Below, piece after piece: positions 53,233-62,048 of a stretch of DNA of 64,000 bases. Where the stretch lies: the NCBI RefSeq assembly GCF_003052605.1, contig NZ_QASO01000112.1, positions 29,105-93,104 of the forward strand, given 5' to 3'. The stretch comes from Ectopseudomonas oleovorans (GTDB taxonomy: Bacteria > Pseudomonadota > Gammaproteobacteria > Pseudomonadales > Pseudomonadaceae). The position numbers and the translations under genes are program-made. Within the stretch, counting starts at the first letter, position 1. Each line of letters starts with the position of its first letter. The notes beneath the pieces were generated by a model. It made no database searches and was not told the origin of the DNA. It saw only the letters and a program-made list of their open reading frames with translations.

Positions 53233-54063
53233 ATGGGTATGCATCCCGTACAGGTGATCGCAGTGACCGGCGGCAAGGGCGGTGTCGGCAAGACCAACGT
53301 ATCAGTCAATCTGTCCATGGCCCTGGCTGACCTTGGTCGTCGGGTGATGTTGATGGACGCTGACCTGGGCCTGGCCAATGTCGATGTATTACTGGGCCTG
53401 ACCCCCAAACGCACCCTGGCCGATGTCATTGCCGGTGAGTGCGACCTGCGCGACGTCCTCCTGCAGGGGCCGGGCGGCATCCGTATCGTGCCGGCTGCTT
53501 CTGGCACGCAGAGCATGGTCAGCCTCACGCCGATGCAGCATGCCGGGCTGATCCAGGCCTTCAGCGACATCAGCGAGAACCTCGACGTGCTGGTGATCGA
53601 CACCGCCGCCGGCATCGGTGATGCCGTGGTCAGCTTCGTCCGTGCCGCGCAGGAAATTCTCGTGGTGGTCTGCGATGAGCCGACCTCGATCACCGATGCC
53701 TATGCGTTGATCAAGCTGCTCAACCGTGACCACGGCATCAGTCGCTTCCGCGTTCTGGCCAACATGGCGCACAGCCCGCAGGAAGGCCGCAATCTCTTTG
53801 CTAAGCTGACCAAGGTGACGGATCGCTTCCTCGATGTCGCCCTGCAGTATGTTGGCGCCGTGCCCTACGATGAGTGTGTGCGCAAGGCCGTGCAGAAGCA
53901 GCGCGCCGTCTATGAAGCCTTCCCTCGATCCAAGTGCGCTCTGGCGTTCAAGGCGATCGCTCAGAAGGTCGACACCTGGCCGTTGCCGGCCAATCCCCGT
54001 GGCCATCTGGAGTTTTTCGTCGAGCGTCTGGTGCAACAACCGACTGCAGACTCGGCCATATGA
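53233..54063 (+). CDS. fleN: Flagellar number regulator FleN (MinD/FlhG family)
   Basis: The 276-residue ParA/MinD-type ATPase has the deviant Walker A TGGKGGVGKTNVSVNLSMAL (about 12-31), Walker B VLVIDTAAGIGDAVVSF and LMDADLGLANVDVLLGLTPK. FleN binds FleQ and damps flagellar gene activation, keeping a single polar flagellum. The C-terminal amphipathic region is HLEFFVERLVQQP. Its stop overlaps the fliA start (ATGA), so the two are coupled. It lies 90 bp after flhF. Confidence 0.97.
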   Translation: MGMHPVQVIAVTGGKGGVGKTNVSVNLSMALADLGRRVMLMDADLGLANVDVLLGLTPKRTLADVIAGECDLRDVLLQGPGGIRIVPAASGTQSMVSLTPMQHAGLIQAFSDISENLDVLVIDTAAGIGDAVVSFVRAAQEILVVVCDEPTSITDAYALIKLLNRDHGISRFRVLANMAHSPQEGRNLFAKLTKVTDRFLDVALQYVGAVPYDECVRKAVQKQRAVYEAFPRSKCALAFKAIAQKVDTWPLPANPRGHLEFFVERLVQQPTADSAI

Positions 54064-54806
54064 CAGCAGCTTCTGGACTTCGCATGTACAACAAGGCTCA
54101 GGCGCAGGACTCCCAGCACCAGTTGATCGAGCGCTATGCACCGCTGGTCAAGCGCATTGCCTTCCACCTGCTGGCTCGTCTGCCGGCCAGCGTGCAGGTT
54201 GATGATCTTATCCAGGCCGGCATGATCGGCCTGCTCGAAGCCTCGCGCAAATACGATTCCAGCAAGGGTGCCAGTTTCGAGACCTTCGCCGGTATCCGTA
54301 TTCGCGGCTCCATGCTCGACGAGGTGCGCAAGGGTGATTGGGCGCCGCGTTCGGTGCACCGCAACAGCCGTATGGTCAGCGATGCGATTCGTGTCGTTGA
54401 GGCAAGAACCGGGCGGGACGCTAAAGATCACGAGGTTGCGGCCGAACTCCAATTGAGTCTGGAAGATTACTACGGCATTCTTGGCGACACTTTGGGCAGC
54501 CGCCTGTTTAGTTTCGACGACCTGTTGCAGGACGGCGAGCATGGCGGGTTGCACGAAGACGCCGGACACACTCACCTCGAACCTTCGCGGAACCTCGAAG
54601 ACGAACGCTTCCAGGCGGCCTTGGCCGATGCCATCGCCGGTTTGCCGGAGCGCGAACGTCTGGTGCTGGCGCTGTATTACGATGAAGAACTGAACTTGAA
54701 GGAAATCGGTGAAGTGCTGGGGGTTAGCGAGTCACGCGTGAGCCAGTTGCACAGCCAGTGCGCGGCGCGTTTGCGCTCGCGGCTGAGTGAATGGCGCGCT
54801 GGCTGA
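54060..54806 (+). CDS. fliA: Flagellar sigma factor FliA (sigma-28)
   Basis: The 248-residue sigma factor has region 2 (LIERYAPLVKRIAFHLLARL, DDLIQAGMIGLLEASRKYDS), region 3 and region 4 with HTH (YYDEELNLKEIGEVLGVSES, RVSQLHSQCAARLRSRL). It directs transcription of late genes; likely targets in this window are flgM, fliC and fliS. FlgM (7466) is its inhibitor. ATG 54060 overlaps the fleN stop by 4 bp and gives MTAASGLRMYNKAQAQ, matching Pseudomonas FliA; the open frame extends into fleN but is not used. Confidence 0.97.
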   Translation: MTAASGLRMYNKAQAQDSQHQLIERYAPLVKRIAFHLLARLPASVQVDDLIQAGMIGLLEASRKYDSSKGASFETFAGIRIRGSMLDEVRKGDWAPRSVHRNSRMVSDAIRVVEARTGRDAKDHEVAAELQLSLEDYYGILGDTLGSRLFSFDDLLQDGEHGGLHEDAGHTHLEPSRNLEDERFQAALADAIAGLPERERLVLALYYDEELNLKEIGEVLGVSESRVSQLHSQCAARLRSRLSEWRAG

Positions 54807-54906
54807 ACGCGGCGTACTCGCAGGCGCAAAACGGTTTCACGATTAAAGGGCGTAGTTGCAAGCGCAATACGTTTGGGACTGTACGGAGGTCGACTTGGAC
54901 AAGAAC

Positions 54907-55281
54907 ATGAAAATCCTCATCGTTGACGATTTCTCGACGATGCGACGGATCATCAAGAACCTCTTGCGGGACTTGGGTTTCACTAACACCGCGGAAGCCG
55001 ATGACGGCACCTCGGCGCTGCCGATGCTGCAAAGCGGCAGTTTCGACTTTCTGGTGACCGACTGGAACATGCCCGGCATGACCGGCATCGACCTGCTGCG
55101 TGCGGTACGTGCCGACGATCGCCTCAAGCACCTGCCGGTGCTGATGGTGACTGCCGAAGCCAAGCGCGATCAGATCATCGAGGCGGCCCAGGCCGGTGTG
55201 AATGGCTACGTGGTCAAGCCCTTCACCGCTCAGGTGTTGAAGGAAAAGATCGAGAAGATCTTCGAGCGGGTCAACGGCTGA
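54907..55281 (+). CDS. cheY: Chemotaxis response regulator CheY
   Basis: The 124-residue single-domain receiver has the acidic pair [10 protein letters not shown] (residues 7-8), phospho-acceptor Asp in [11 protein letters not shown] (about 53), the switch Thr in MVTAEAK and the conserved Lys in VVKPFTAQ. CheY-P binds FliM to reverse the motor. Start choice: ATG 54907 gives the usual MKILIVDDF, but a good GGAGGT lies only 4 bp before an in-frame TTG at 54895, so a four-residue longer form is possible. A TAAAG box at 54843 could be a weak sigma-28 -35 element, but its -10 is poor. Confidence 0.97.
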   Translation: MKILIVDDFSTMRRIIKNLLRDLGFTNTAEADDGTSALPMLQSGSFDFLVTDWNMPGMTGIDLLRAVRADDRLKHLPVLMVTAEAKRDQIIEAAQAGVNGYVVKPFTAQVLKEKIEKIFERVNG

Positions 55282-55300
55282 TGTCAGCCGCGAGGGTGCT

Positions 55301-56089
55301 ATGGAACATGATGACTCCACGCTGGGTGACCTCGAGTCGACCCTGAAAAGCAATGCCCGCGATCTGGTCGATAGCCTTGAGCAAGGTAATTTCGGCGCTG
55401 CGGTGCAACTGATCAACGAGCTGAACAAGGTCCGCGATCGCGGGCTGTATCACGAGGTCGGCAAACTGACCCGTGAACTGCACAACGCCATTGTCAATTT
55501 TCAGCTCGATCCGCGTATGCCGCATGCCCAGGAACTGTCGCAGATCGCCGACGCTACCGAACGCCTGAACTACGTCGTGACCATGACCGAAAAGGCTGCC
55601 AACCGGACCATGGATCTGGTGGAGCAGAGCGCGCCGCTGGTCAACGACCTGAGCGATGAAGCGCAAAGCCTGAGCGTCGAGTGGGGTCGTTTCATGCGCC
55701 GCGAAATCGGTGCCGATGGCTTTCGTGAGCTGGCCAAGCGTGTCGAGCTGTTCCTCGCCCGTAGCGAGCGAGATGGCGCCAAGCTCTCCGGTCATCTCAA
55801 CGACATTCTGTTGGCGCAGGACTACCAGGACCTCACCGGCCAGGTGATCAAGCGTGTCACCCAACTGGTGACCGAAGTGGAAAGCAACCTGCTCAAGCTG
55901 ATGCTCATGGCCAGCCAGGTCGACCGTTTTGCCGGTATTCAGCACGACTACGCAGCGCTGCGTACCGAACAGGGAAAATCAAAAGAGCCATCGCAGGGTG
56001 AAGGTCCGCAGATTCATGCCGATAAGCGTGATGACGTTGCCTCCAACCAAGACGATGTCGACGACCTGCTGTCCAGCCTAGGGTTCTAA
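55301..56089 (+). CDS. cheZ: CheY-P phosphatase CheZ
   Basis: The 262-residue, mainly helical protein has the CheZ signature: YVVTMTEKAANRTMDLVEQS and the active-site region HLNDILLAQDYQDLTGQVIK with the catalytic Gln. The C-terminal CheY-binding helix is DVDDLLSSLGF. CheZ dephosphorylates CheY-P. It lies between cheY (19 bp) and cheA (12 bp) in one operon. Confidence 0.97.
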   Translation: MEHDDSTLGDLESTLKSNARDLVDSLEQGNFGAAVQLINELNKVRDRGLYHEVGKLTRELHNAIVNFQLDPRMPHAQELSQIADATERLNYVVTMTEKAANRTMDLVEQSAPLVNDLSDEAQSLSVEWGRFMRREIGADGFRELAKRVELFLARSERDGAKLSGHLNDILLAQDYQDLTGQVIKRVTQLVTEVESNLLKLMLMASQVDRFAGIQHDYAALRTEQGKSKEPSQGEGPQIHADKRDDVASNQDDVDDLLSSLGF

Positions 56090-56101
56090 GGAGCACACAA
56101 T

Positions 56102-58321
56102 ATGAGCTTCGGCGCCGATGAAGAGATCCTCCAGGATTTCCTGGTAGAGGCCGGCGAGATTCTCGAACAGTTGTCCGAACAGTTAGTCGAGCTGGAAAGC
56201 CGACCGGACGACATGAACCTGCTCAATGCCATCTTCCGCGGTTTTCATACCGTCAAGGGTGGAGCGGGTTTCCTCCAACTCAACGAGTTGGTGGAGTGCT
56301 GCCATATCGCCGAAAACGTCTTCGACATCCTGCGCAAGGGTGAGCGTCGCGTCGAGTCGGAGTTGATGGATGTGGTGCTCGAGGCTCTTGATGCTATCAA
56401 TGGCATGTTCGGCGAGGTGCGTGAGCGCCGCGAGCCGACGCCCGCGTCGCCTGAACTTCTGGCGGCATTGGCACGCCTGGCCGAACCGGGCGGCGCCGAA
56501 GCGGCTCCTGCGCCGGTGCAGCAGGCCGAGCCGGAACCCGTGCCGGTGTCTCAGCCAGCTACGCCGTCCGCTGCCGCGGGCGACATCACCGACAGCGAAT
56601 TCGAGCAACTGCTCGATGCCCTGGGTGACGCGCCGGCTGCCGCCCCGAGTGCACAGACCAGTGCCAGCGATGAGATCACCGATGACGAGTTCGAGTCGCT
56701 GCTCGATCAGTTGCACGGCAAAGGGCAGTTCGCCGGTACGGTCGAAACGCCTGCCGCTGCGGTAGTTGCTTCTGCGCCTGCTGGCGCAGCGGCAGGTGAT
56801 GAGATCACCGATGACGAGTTCGAAGCGCTGCTCGATCAACTGCATGGCAAAGGCCAGTTCTCGGCCACCGCCGAAGCTGCTGCTCCGGTTGCAGCCGTTG
56901 CTGCAGCGCCCGCTCCGGCGGGTGATGAGATCACCGATGACGAGTTCGAGGCGCTGCTCGATCAATTGCACGGCAAGGGCAAATTCGTGCCGCCCGCTGA
57001 GCCGGCGCCAGCGCCTGCCGCCGCGGCCAAACCTGCAGCAGTGCCCAAGGCCGCCGCGCCTGCCAAGCCCGCAGCAGCCAAACCTGAGCCTGCTGCTGCT
57101 CGTGCTTCTGCCGCGCCCGCGCCGGCTGCTGACAAGGCGCCGGCCGCGAGCGAAGCGGAAACCACCGTACGGGTCGACACCGCGCGCCTCGACGAGATCA
57201 TGAACATGGTCGGCGAACTGGTGCTGGTGCGTAACCGTCTGGTACGCCTGGGCCTCAACAGCGGCGACGAGGCGATGTCCAAGGCGGTGTCGAACCTCGA
57301 CGTGGTGACTGCGGATCTGCAGACCTCGGTGATGAAAACCCGCATGCAGCCGATCAAGAAGGTCTTCGGCCGCTTTCCGCGCCTGGTGCGCGATCTGGCG
57401 CGCAACCTGAAGAAGGAAATCAACCTCGAGCTGGTGGGCGAGGAAACCGACCTCGACAAGAACCTGGTCGAGGCGCTGGCCGACCCGCTGGTGCACTTGG
57501 TGCGCAACGCTGTCGACCACGGCGTGGAAACCCCGGAAGAACGTGAGAAGAGTGGCAAGGCTCGTGCTGGGCGCGTGGTGCTGTCCGCCGAGCAGGAAGG
57601 CGATCACATTCTGTTGTCGATCACCGATGACGGCAAGGGTATGGACGCCGACGTGCTGCGAGCGAAGGCTGTGGAGAAGGGCCTGCTGGACAAGGACGCG
57701 GCCGATCGCCTCAACGAGTTCGAATGCTACAACCTGATCTTCGCCCCGGGCTTCTCGACCAAGACCGAGATCTCCGACGTGTCCGGCCGTGGTGTCGGCA
57801 TGGACGTGGTGAAGACCAAGATTTCCCAGCTCAACGGCACGGTCAACGTGTTCTCGCAGAAGGGCCAGGGTTCGAAGATCGTCATCAAGGTGCCGCTGAC
57901 CCTGGCGATCATGCCGACGCTGATGGTGATGCTGGATAATCAGGCCTTCGCCTTCCCGCTGGTCAACGTCAACGAGATCTTCCATCTCGACCTGTCGCGT
58001 ACCAACGTGGTCGACGGCCAGGAAGTGGTGATCGTGCGCGACAAGGCGCTGCCGCTGTTCTACCTCAAGCGCTGGCTGGTACCACAGGCCTACCATGAAG
58101 GTCAGCGCGAAGGCCATGTGGTGATTCTCACCGTTGGCAGCCAACGCATCGGCTTTGTCGTCGATCAATTGGTCGGCCAGGAAGAAGTGGTAATCAAGCC
58201 ACTGGGCAAGATGCTGCAAGGCACGCCCGGAATGTCCGGCGCCACGATCACGGGCGACGGACGCATTGCATTGATTCTCGACGTACCGAGCATGCTCAAG
58301 CGCTACGCTCGACGGTTCTGA
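56102..58321 (+). CDS. cheA: Chemotaxis histidine kinase CheA with tandem acidic repeats
   Basis: The 739-residue kinase has an Hpt domain with phospho-acceptor His at about 49 (FRGFHTVKGGAGFLQ) and a linker (about 130-350). After the linker come the dimerisation domain (VRVDTARLDEIMNMVGELVL), the HATPase domain (N box LVHLVRNAVDHGVE, G1 SITDDGKGMDADV, G2 SGRGVGMDVVKTK) and a C-terminal CheW-like domain (LPLFYLKRWLV). The linker carries one divergent (GDITDSEFEQLLDAL) and three near-identical copies of DEITDDEFExLLDQLHGKG spaced 45-48 residues apart, joined by Ala/Pro stretches. No separate P2 domain is evident, so the repeats may replace it as CheY/CheB docking sites (inference). It is followed by a perfect hairpin and cheB. 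Confidence 0.97.
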   Translation: MSFGADEEILQDFLVEAGEILEQLSEQLVELESRPDDMNLLNAIFRGFHTVKGGAGFLQLNELVECCHIAENVFDILRKGERRVESELMDVVLEALDAINGMFGEVRERREPTPASPELLAALARLAEPGGAEAAPAPVQQAEPEPVPVSQPATPSAAAGDITDSEFEQLLDALGDAPAAAPSAQTSASDEITDDEFESLLDQLHGKGQFAGTVETPAAAVVASAPAGAAAGDEITDDEFEALLDQLHGKGQFSATAEAAAPVAAVAAAPAPAGDEITDDEFEALLDQLHGKGKFVPPAEPAPAPAAAAKPAAVPKAAAPAKPAAAKPEPAAARASAAPAPAADKAPAASEAETTVRVDTARLDEIMNMVGELVLVRNRLVRLGLNSGDEAMSKAVSNLDVVTADLQTSVMKTRMQPIKKVFGRFPRLVRDLARNLKKEINLELVGEETDLDKNLVEALADPLVHLVRNAVDHGVETPEEREKSGKARAGRVVLSAEQEGDHILLSITDDGKGMDADVLRAKAVEKGLLDKDAADRLNEFECYNLIFAPGFSTKTEISDVSGRGVGMDVVKTKISQLNGTVNVFSQKGQGSKIVIKVPLTLAIMPTLMVMLDNQAFAFPLVNVNEIFHLDLSRTNVVDGQEVVIVRDKALPLFYLKRWLVPQAYHEGQREGHVVILTVGSQRIGFVVDQLVGQEEVVIKPLGKMLQGTPGMSGATITGDGRIALILDVPSMLKRYARRF

Positions 58322-58329
58322 TGTTTCGC

Positions 58330-58352
58330 GGCGTGGACCCGAGGTCCACGCC
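58330..58352 (+). other. Perfect hairpin between cheA and cheB
   Basis: GGCGTGGACC (58330-58339) and GGTCCACGCC (58343-58352) form a 10-bp stem with a 3-nt CGA loop, directly before the cheB Shine-Dalgarno TAGGAG. There is no T-run, so it is more likely an RNA stability or translation element than a terminator. Confidence 0.7.
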
Positions 58353-58366
58353 GTCTAGGAGTGTGT

Positions 58367-59503
58367 ATGGCTGTTAAAGTTCTGGTGGTGGACGACTCCG
58401 GCTTCTTCCGCCGGCGTGTCTCGGAAATCCTGTCTGCTGACCCCAGCATTCAGGTCGTGGGCACGGCTACCAACGGGCGGGAAGCCATCGATCAGGCGCT
58501 GGCGCTCAAGCCGGACGTGATCACCATGGATTACGAGATGCCGATGATGGACGGCATCACCGCAGTTCGAAACATCATGCAGCGCTGCCCGACGCCGGTA
58601 CTGATGTTCTCCTCGCTGACTCATGAAGGGGCTCGTGTCACGCTCGATGCCCTGGATGCCGGCGCGGTGGATTTTCTGCCGAAGAACTTCGAAGACATCT
58701 CGCGCAACCCTGAGAAGGTCAAGCAGATGCTCTGCGAGAAGGTGCACAGCATCGCACGCAGCAACCGTCGTTTCAGCTCGGCTGCAGTGGCGCCGGCGCC
58801 GACTGTGGCCAGCCCGAATGCGGCGCCGATTAGCCGTCCTGCTGTCTCGACACGACCTGCTGCACCGGCTCCCGCTGTTCCTGCGCGTCCGGCAGCATCG
58901 GCCGGTGGCGCCGGCCCTACGTCATCCGCGCCCAAGCGCAAGGCTTACAAGCTGGTTGCCATCGGCACCTCGACCGGTGGCCCGGTGGCTCTGCAGCGTG
59001 TGCTGACCCAGCTACCGGCGAATTTTCCAGCGCCCATCGTACTCATCCAGCATATGCCTGCCGCCTTCACCAAGGCCTTTGCCGAGCGCCTGGACAAGCT
59101 GTGCCGCATTCAGGTCAAGGAAGCCGAAGACGGCGATATTCTGCGGCCCGGTCTGGCGCTGCTGGCACCTGGCGGCAAGCAGATGATGGTCGATGCGCGC
59201 GGTGCGGTGAAAATCCTCCCGGGTGACGAGCGTCTCAACTACAAACCCTGTGTCGATATCACCTTTGGCTCGGCAGCCAAGTCCTATGGTGACAAGGTAC
59301 TGGCCGTGGTACTCACCGGTATGGGCGCCGATGGCCGCGAGGGTGCGCGTCTGCTCAAGCAGGGCGGGAGCCAGGTATGGGCGCAGGATGAGGCCAGTTG
59401 CGTGATCTATGGCATGCCCATGGCGGTGGTCAAGGCCAATCTGACCGATGCCGTCTACAGCCTCGATGACATTGGCCGGCATCTGACCGAGGCCTGCCAG
59501 TGA
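58367..59503 (+). CDS. cheB: Chemotaxis methylesterase/deamidase CheB
   Basis: The 378-residue protein has a receiver ([17 protein letters not shown]; phospho-acceptor in [13 protein letters not shown], about residue 57) and a Pro/Ala linker (about 135-190). The methylesterase domain has catalytic Ser in [12 protein letters not shown], His in [17 protein letters not shown] and Asp in [13 protein letters not shown]. It removes methyl groups from receptors, opposing CheR. ATG 58367 has TAGGAG 5 bp upstream; GTG codons at 58361 and 58363 are ignored. motC follows after 25 bp. Confidence 0.97.
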   Translation: MAVKVLVVDDSGFFRRRVSEILSADPSIQVVGTATNGREAIDQALALKPDVITMDYEMPMMDGITAVRNIMQRCPTPVLMFSSLTHEGARVTLDALDAGAVDFLPKNFEDISRNPEKVKQMLCEKVHSIARSNRRFSSAAVAPAPTVASPNAAPISRPAVSTRPAAPAPAVPARPAASAGGAGPTSSAPKRKAYKLVAIGTSTGGPVALQRVLTQLPANFPAPIVLIQHMPAAFTKAFAERLDKLCRIQVKEAEDGDILRPGLALLAPGGKQMMVDARGAVKILPGDERLNYKPCVDITFGSAAKSYGDKVLAVVLTGMGADGREGARLLKQGGSQVWAQDEASCVIYGMPMAVVKANLTDAVYSLDDIGRHLTEACQ

Positions 59504-59528
59504 ACAGTGTTGATGCGGAAACCTGCGC

Positions 59529-60269
59529 ATGGATGTACTGAGCCTTATTGGCGTCATCCTGGCGTTCGTTGCCATTCTGGGCGGCAATTATCTTGAGGGT
59601 GGGCATGCTGGTGCCTTGCTCAATGGCCCGGCCGCGCTGATCGTCATCGGTGGTACCTTGGGTGCAGCGTTTCTGCAGGCGCCCGTGCAGGTATTCAAAC
59701 GGGCCATGGGGATCCTGCGCTGGATTTTCTTTCCGCCGCGTATCGATCTGCCTGGTGGTATCAATCGTGTGGTTGGCTGGAGCATGGTGGCGCGCAAGGA
59801 AGGCCTGCTGGGGCTTGAAGCGGTCGCCGATGCCGAGCCTGATCCCTATGCGCGCAAGGGGCTGCAGTTGCTGGTCGACGGCGCCGAGCCGGAATCCATT
59901 CGCAGCATTCTCGAAGTCGACCTCTATACCCAGGAAGCGCGTGATATCCAGGCTGCCAAGGTATTCGAAAGCATGGGCGGCTACGCGCCGACCATCGGCA
60001 TCATTGGTGCGGTAATGGGGTTGATTCATGTGATGGGCAATCTGGCCGACCCGAGCATGCTCGGCAGTGGCATTGCCGTGGCGTTCGTTGCCACCATTTA
60101 TGGTGTGGGGTTCGCCAACCTGCTGCTGTTGCCTGCGGGCAACAAGCTCAAGGCCATTGCCATGCGTCAGTCGCGCTACCGTGAGATGCTGCTCGAAGGC
60201 ATCCTGTCCATTGCCGAGGGAGAGAATCCACGCTCCATCGAACTGAAGCTGCAAGGCTTCATGGACTGA
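59529..60269 (+). CDS. motC: Flagellar stator protein MotC (MotA/ExbB family)
   Basis: The 246-residue inner-membrane protein has four TM segments (SLIGVILAFVAILGGNYL, GPAALIVIGGTLGAAFLQAP, and the pair APTIGIIGAVMGLIHVMGN and IAVAFVATIYGVGFANLLLL). A cytoplasmic loop between TM2 and TM3 carries the charged residues that contact FliG. With MotD it forms the second proton-driven stator of pseudomonads. It is next to motD (12 bp). The MotAB pair would be elsewhere. Confidence 0.95.
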   Translation: MDVLSLIGVILAFVAILGGNYLEGGHAGALLNGPAALIVIGGTLGAAFLQAPVQVFKRAMGILRWIFFPPRIDLPGGINRVVGWSMVARKEGLLGLEAVADAEPDPYARKGLQLLVDGAEPESIRSILEVDLYTQEARDIQAAKVFESMGGYAPTIGIIGAVMGLIHVMGNLADPSMLGSGIAVAFVATIYGVGFANLLLLPAGNKLKAIAMRQSRYREMLLEGILSIAEGENPRSIELKLQGFMD

Positions 60270-60281
60270 TGGAGGGATGGC

Positions 60282-61091
60282 ATGGCACGCAGGCGGCATC
60301 ATGAAGAGCACGAGAATCACGAGCGTTGGCTGGTGTCCTACGCTGACTTCATCACCCTGTTGTTCGCCTTCTTCGTGGTGATGTACTCGATTTCCTCGAT
60401 CAATGAAGGCAAGTACAAGGTTCTTTCCGATTCGCTGACGGGCGTGTTCAACCAGCCGGATCGTTCGATCAAGCCAATTCCGGTTGGTGAGGAGCGGCCG
60501 CGTACCAGCCAGCCTGATGATAGCGCCATGGACGATCCCAGTTCGGACTCGACCCTGCAGAGTATTGCCTCCAGCGTGCGTGAGGCCTTTGGTGAGTTGA
60601 TCCAGGCCGATCAGCTGACCGTGCGCGGCAACGAGATGTGGATCGAGATCGAACTCAGTTCCAGCTTGCTGTTTCCCAGCGGTGATGCCATTCCGAACAA
60701 CCAGGCGTTCGATATCATCGAAAAGGTGGCCAAGATTCTGGCGCCTTATCAAAACCCGGTTAAGGTCGAGGGCTTCACTGACAACCTGCCGATTCAGACG
60801 GCTCAATATCCAACCAACTGGGAGTTGTCGGCTGCGCGGGCGGCGAGCATCGTACGCATGCTGGCGATGGATGGTGTCGACCCTTCGCGTCTTGCCGCTG
60901 TCGGCTATGGTGAGTTCCAGCCGGTAGCCGACAACGCCACGGCCGAGGGCCGGGCGCGGAATCGCCGAGTCGTGCTGGTGATTTCACGCAACCTTGAAAC
61001 GCGCCGCAGTGATGGACCTGCCGCGACTCAGCAAAGCGGGGCTGGCACGCAACCTGCACCGCCGTCTGCGTCGGGGGTTCCACAGTCGTGA
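60282..61091 (+). CDS. motD: Flagellar stator protein MotD (MotB family)
   Basis: The 269-residue protein has a short basic cytoplasmic tail (ARRRHHEEHENHERW), one TM with the proton-binding Asp (LVSYADFITLLFAFFVVMYS, Asp near 23) and a plug region. A periplasmic OmpA/MotB peptidoglycan-binding domain follows (VEGFTDNLPIQTAQYPTNWE, LSAARAASIVRMLAMDGVDP, GEGRARNRRVV-type end). It anchors the stator to the cell wall. The C-terminus is Pro/Ala/Gln-rich. It pairs with motC upstream. Confidence 0.95.
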   Translation: MARRRHHEEHENHERWLVSYADFITLLFAFFVVMYSISSINEGKYKVLSDSLTGVFNQPDRSIKPIPVGEERPRTSQPDDSAMDDPSSDSTLQSIASSVREAFGELIQADQLTVRGNEMWIEIELSSSLLFPSGDAIPNNQAFDIIEKVAKILAPYQNPVKVEGFTDNLPIQTAQYPTNWELSAARAASIVRMLAMDGVDPSRLAAVGYGEFQPVADNATAEGRARNRRVVLVISRNLETRRSDGPAATQQSGAGTQPAPPSASGVPQS

Positions 61092-61173
61092 AGCCGTCAA
61101 ATTCCAGTCGCTTGCTCCGTGCCAGTGACGCCATTCTCGGCCTGAGCGCCTCTTGCCGGGAGGATAAGAGAAC

Positions 61174-61962
61174 ATGAAAGTCTGGGCAGTAGCCAATCAG
61201 AAGGGAGGGGTCGGCAAGACCACCACCTCCATTGCCCTGGCAGGCCTGTTGGCCGATGCCGGCAAGCGTGTAGTCGTGGTCGATCTCGATCCGCATGGGT
61301 CGATGACCAGTTATTTCGGCCATGATCCCGACACGCTGGAGCACAGTTGCTTCGACCTGTTCCTGCACCAGGGCAACGTGCCGCAAGGCCTGCCCAAGCA
61401 GCTGTTGCACAGCACCAGTCACGAGAATATCTCGCTGCTGCCATCGAGCACCGCGCTGGCCACCCTGGAGCGTCAGTCGCCGGGGCAGAGTGGTCTGGGC
61501 CTGGTGATCGCCAAGAGCCTGGCGCAGCTGTGGGAGGATTTCGATCACGCCATCATCGACAGCCCGCCATTGCTTGGCGTGCTGATGGTCAACGCCCTGG
61601 CCGCCAGCCAGCAACTGGTGATTCCGGTGCAGACCGAGTTTCTTGCGGTCAAAGGCCTGGAGCGAATGATCACGACACTGGCGATGATCAACCGATCGCG
61701 TAAGCAGGCCTTGCCCTATACCATCGTGCCGACGCTGTTCGACCGGCGAACCCAGGCCTCCATGAGCACCCTGCGGGTGCTGCGCAATACTTATCCCGAT
61801 CATCTGTGGCCGGCCTACATTCCGGTGGATACGCGCTTGCGTGATGCCAGCCGGGCAGGGCGCACGCCTTCGCAGTTCGATGCGGGCAGTCGTGGCGTGA
61901 TCGCCTATCGGGCACTGCTCAAGCATCTGCTCAGCCAACAGAATGCAGCGCAGGTGGCCTGA
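61174..61962 (+). CDS. parC: ParA-like ATPase ParC of the polar chemotaxis array
   Basis: The 262-residue ParA/Soj-type ATPase has the deviant Walker A ANQKGGVGKTTTSIALAGLL (about 6-25), VDLDPHGSMTSYFGHDPDTL and Walker B FDHAIIDSPPLLGVLMVNAL. Its place between motD and the CheW-like ParP identifies it as the ParC that positions and partitions chemotaxis arrays at the cell pole, not a plasmid partition protein. AGGATAAGAG precedes ATG 61174. It lies 82 bp after motD. Confidence 0.92.
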   Translation: MKVWAVANQKGGVGKTTTSIALAGLLADAGKRVVVVDLDPHGSMTSYFGHDPDTLEHSCFDLFLHQGNVPQGLPKQLLHSTSHENISLLPSSTALATLERQSPGQSGLGLVIAKSLAQLWEDFDHAIIDSPPLLGVLMVNALAASQQLVIPVQTEFLAVKGLERMITTLAMINRSRKQALPYTIVPTLFDRRTQASMSTLRVLRNTYPDHLWPAYIPVDTRLRDASRAGRTPSQFDAGSRGVIAYRALLKHLLSQQNAAQVA

Positions 61963-62048
61963 GATGAGCGTCTATGTCGACTGGCTCGTCTCAAGTCTGG
62001 GCATGCTGCGGCCGATATGCTGTCAAGCTCTTATCCCGGGTTTCCGTC

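Noticed and set aside
54843..54872. Sigma-28 promoter of cheY
   Set aside because: TAAAG is present but the -10 region CGCAATAC is a poor match to GCCGATAA at the required spacing, so it was not listed as a feature.
56183..58219. Very long minus-strand open frame opposite cheA
   Set aside because: It is His/Gln/Arg-rich nonsense antisense to a clearly functional gene, produced by strong GC3 codon bias.
61174..61962. Plasmid partition system (ParA) suggesting an integrated plasmid
   Set aside because: Position between motD and parP/cheW and lack of parB or a replication gene identify it as the chemotaxis ParC.
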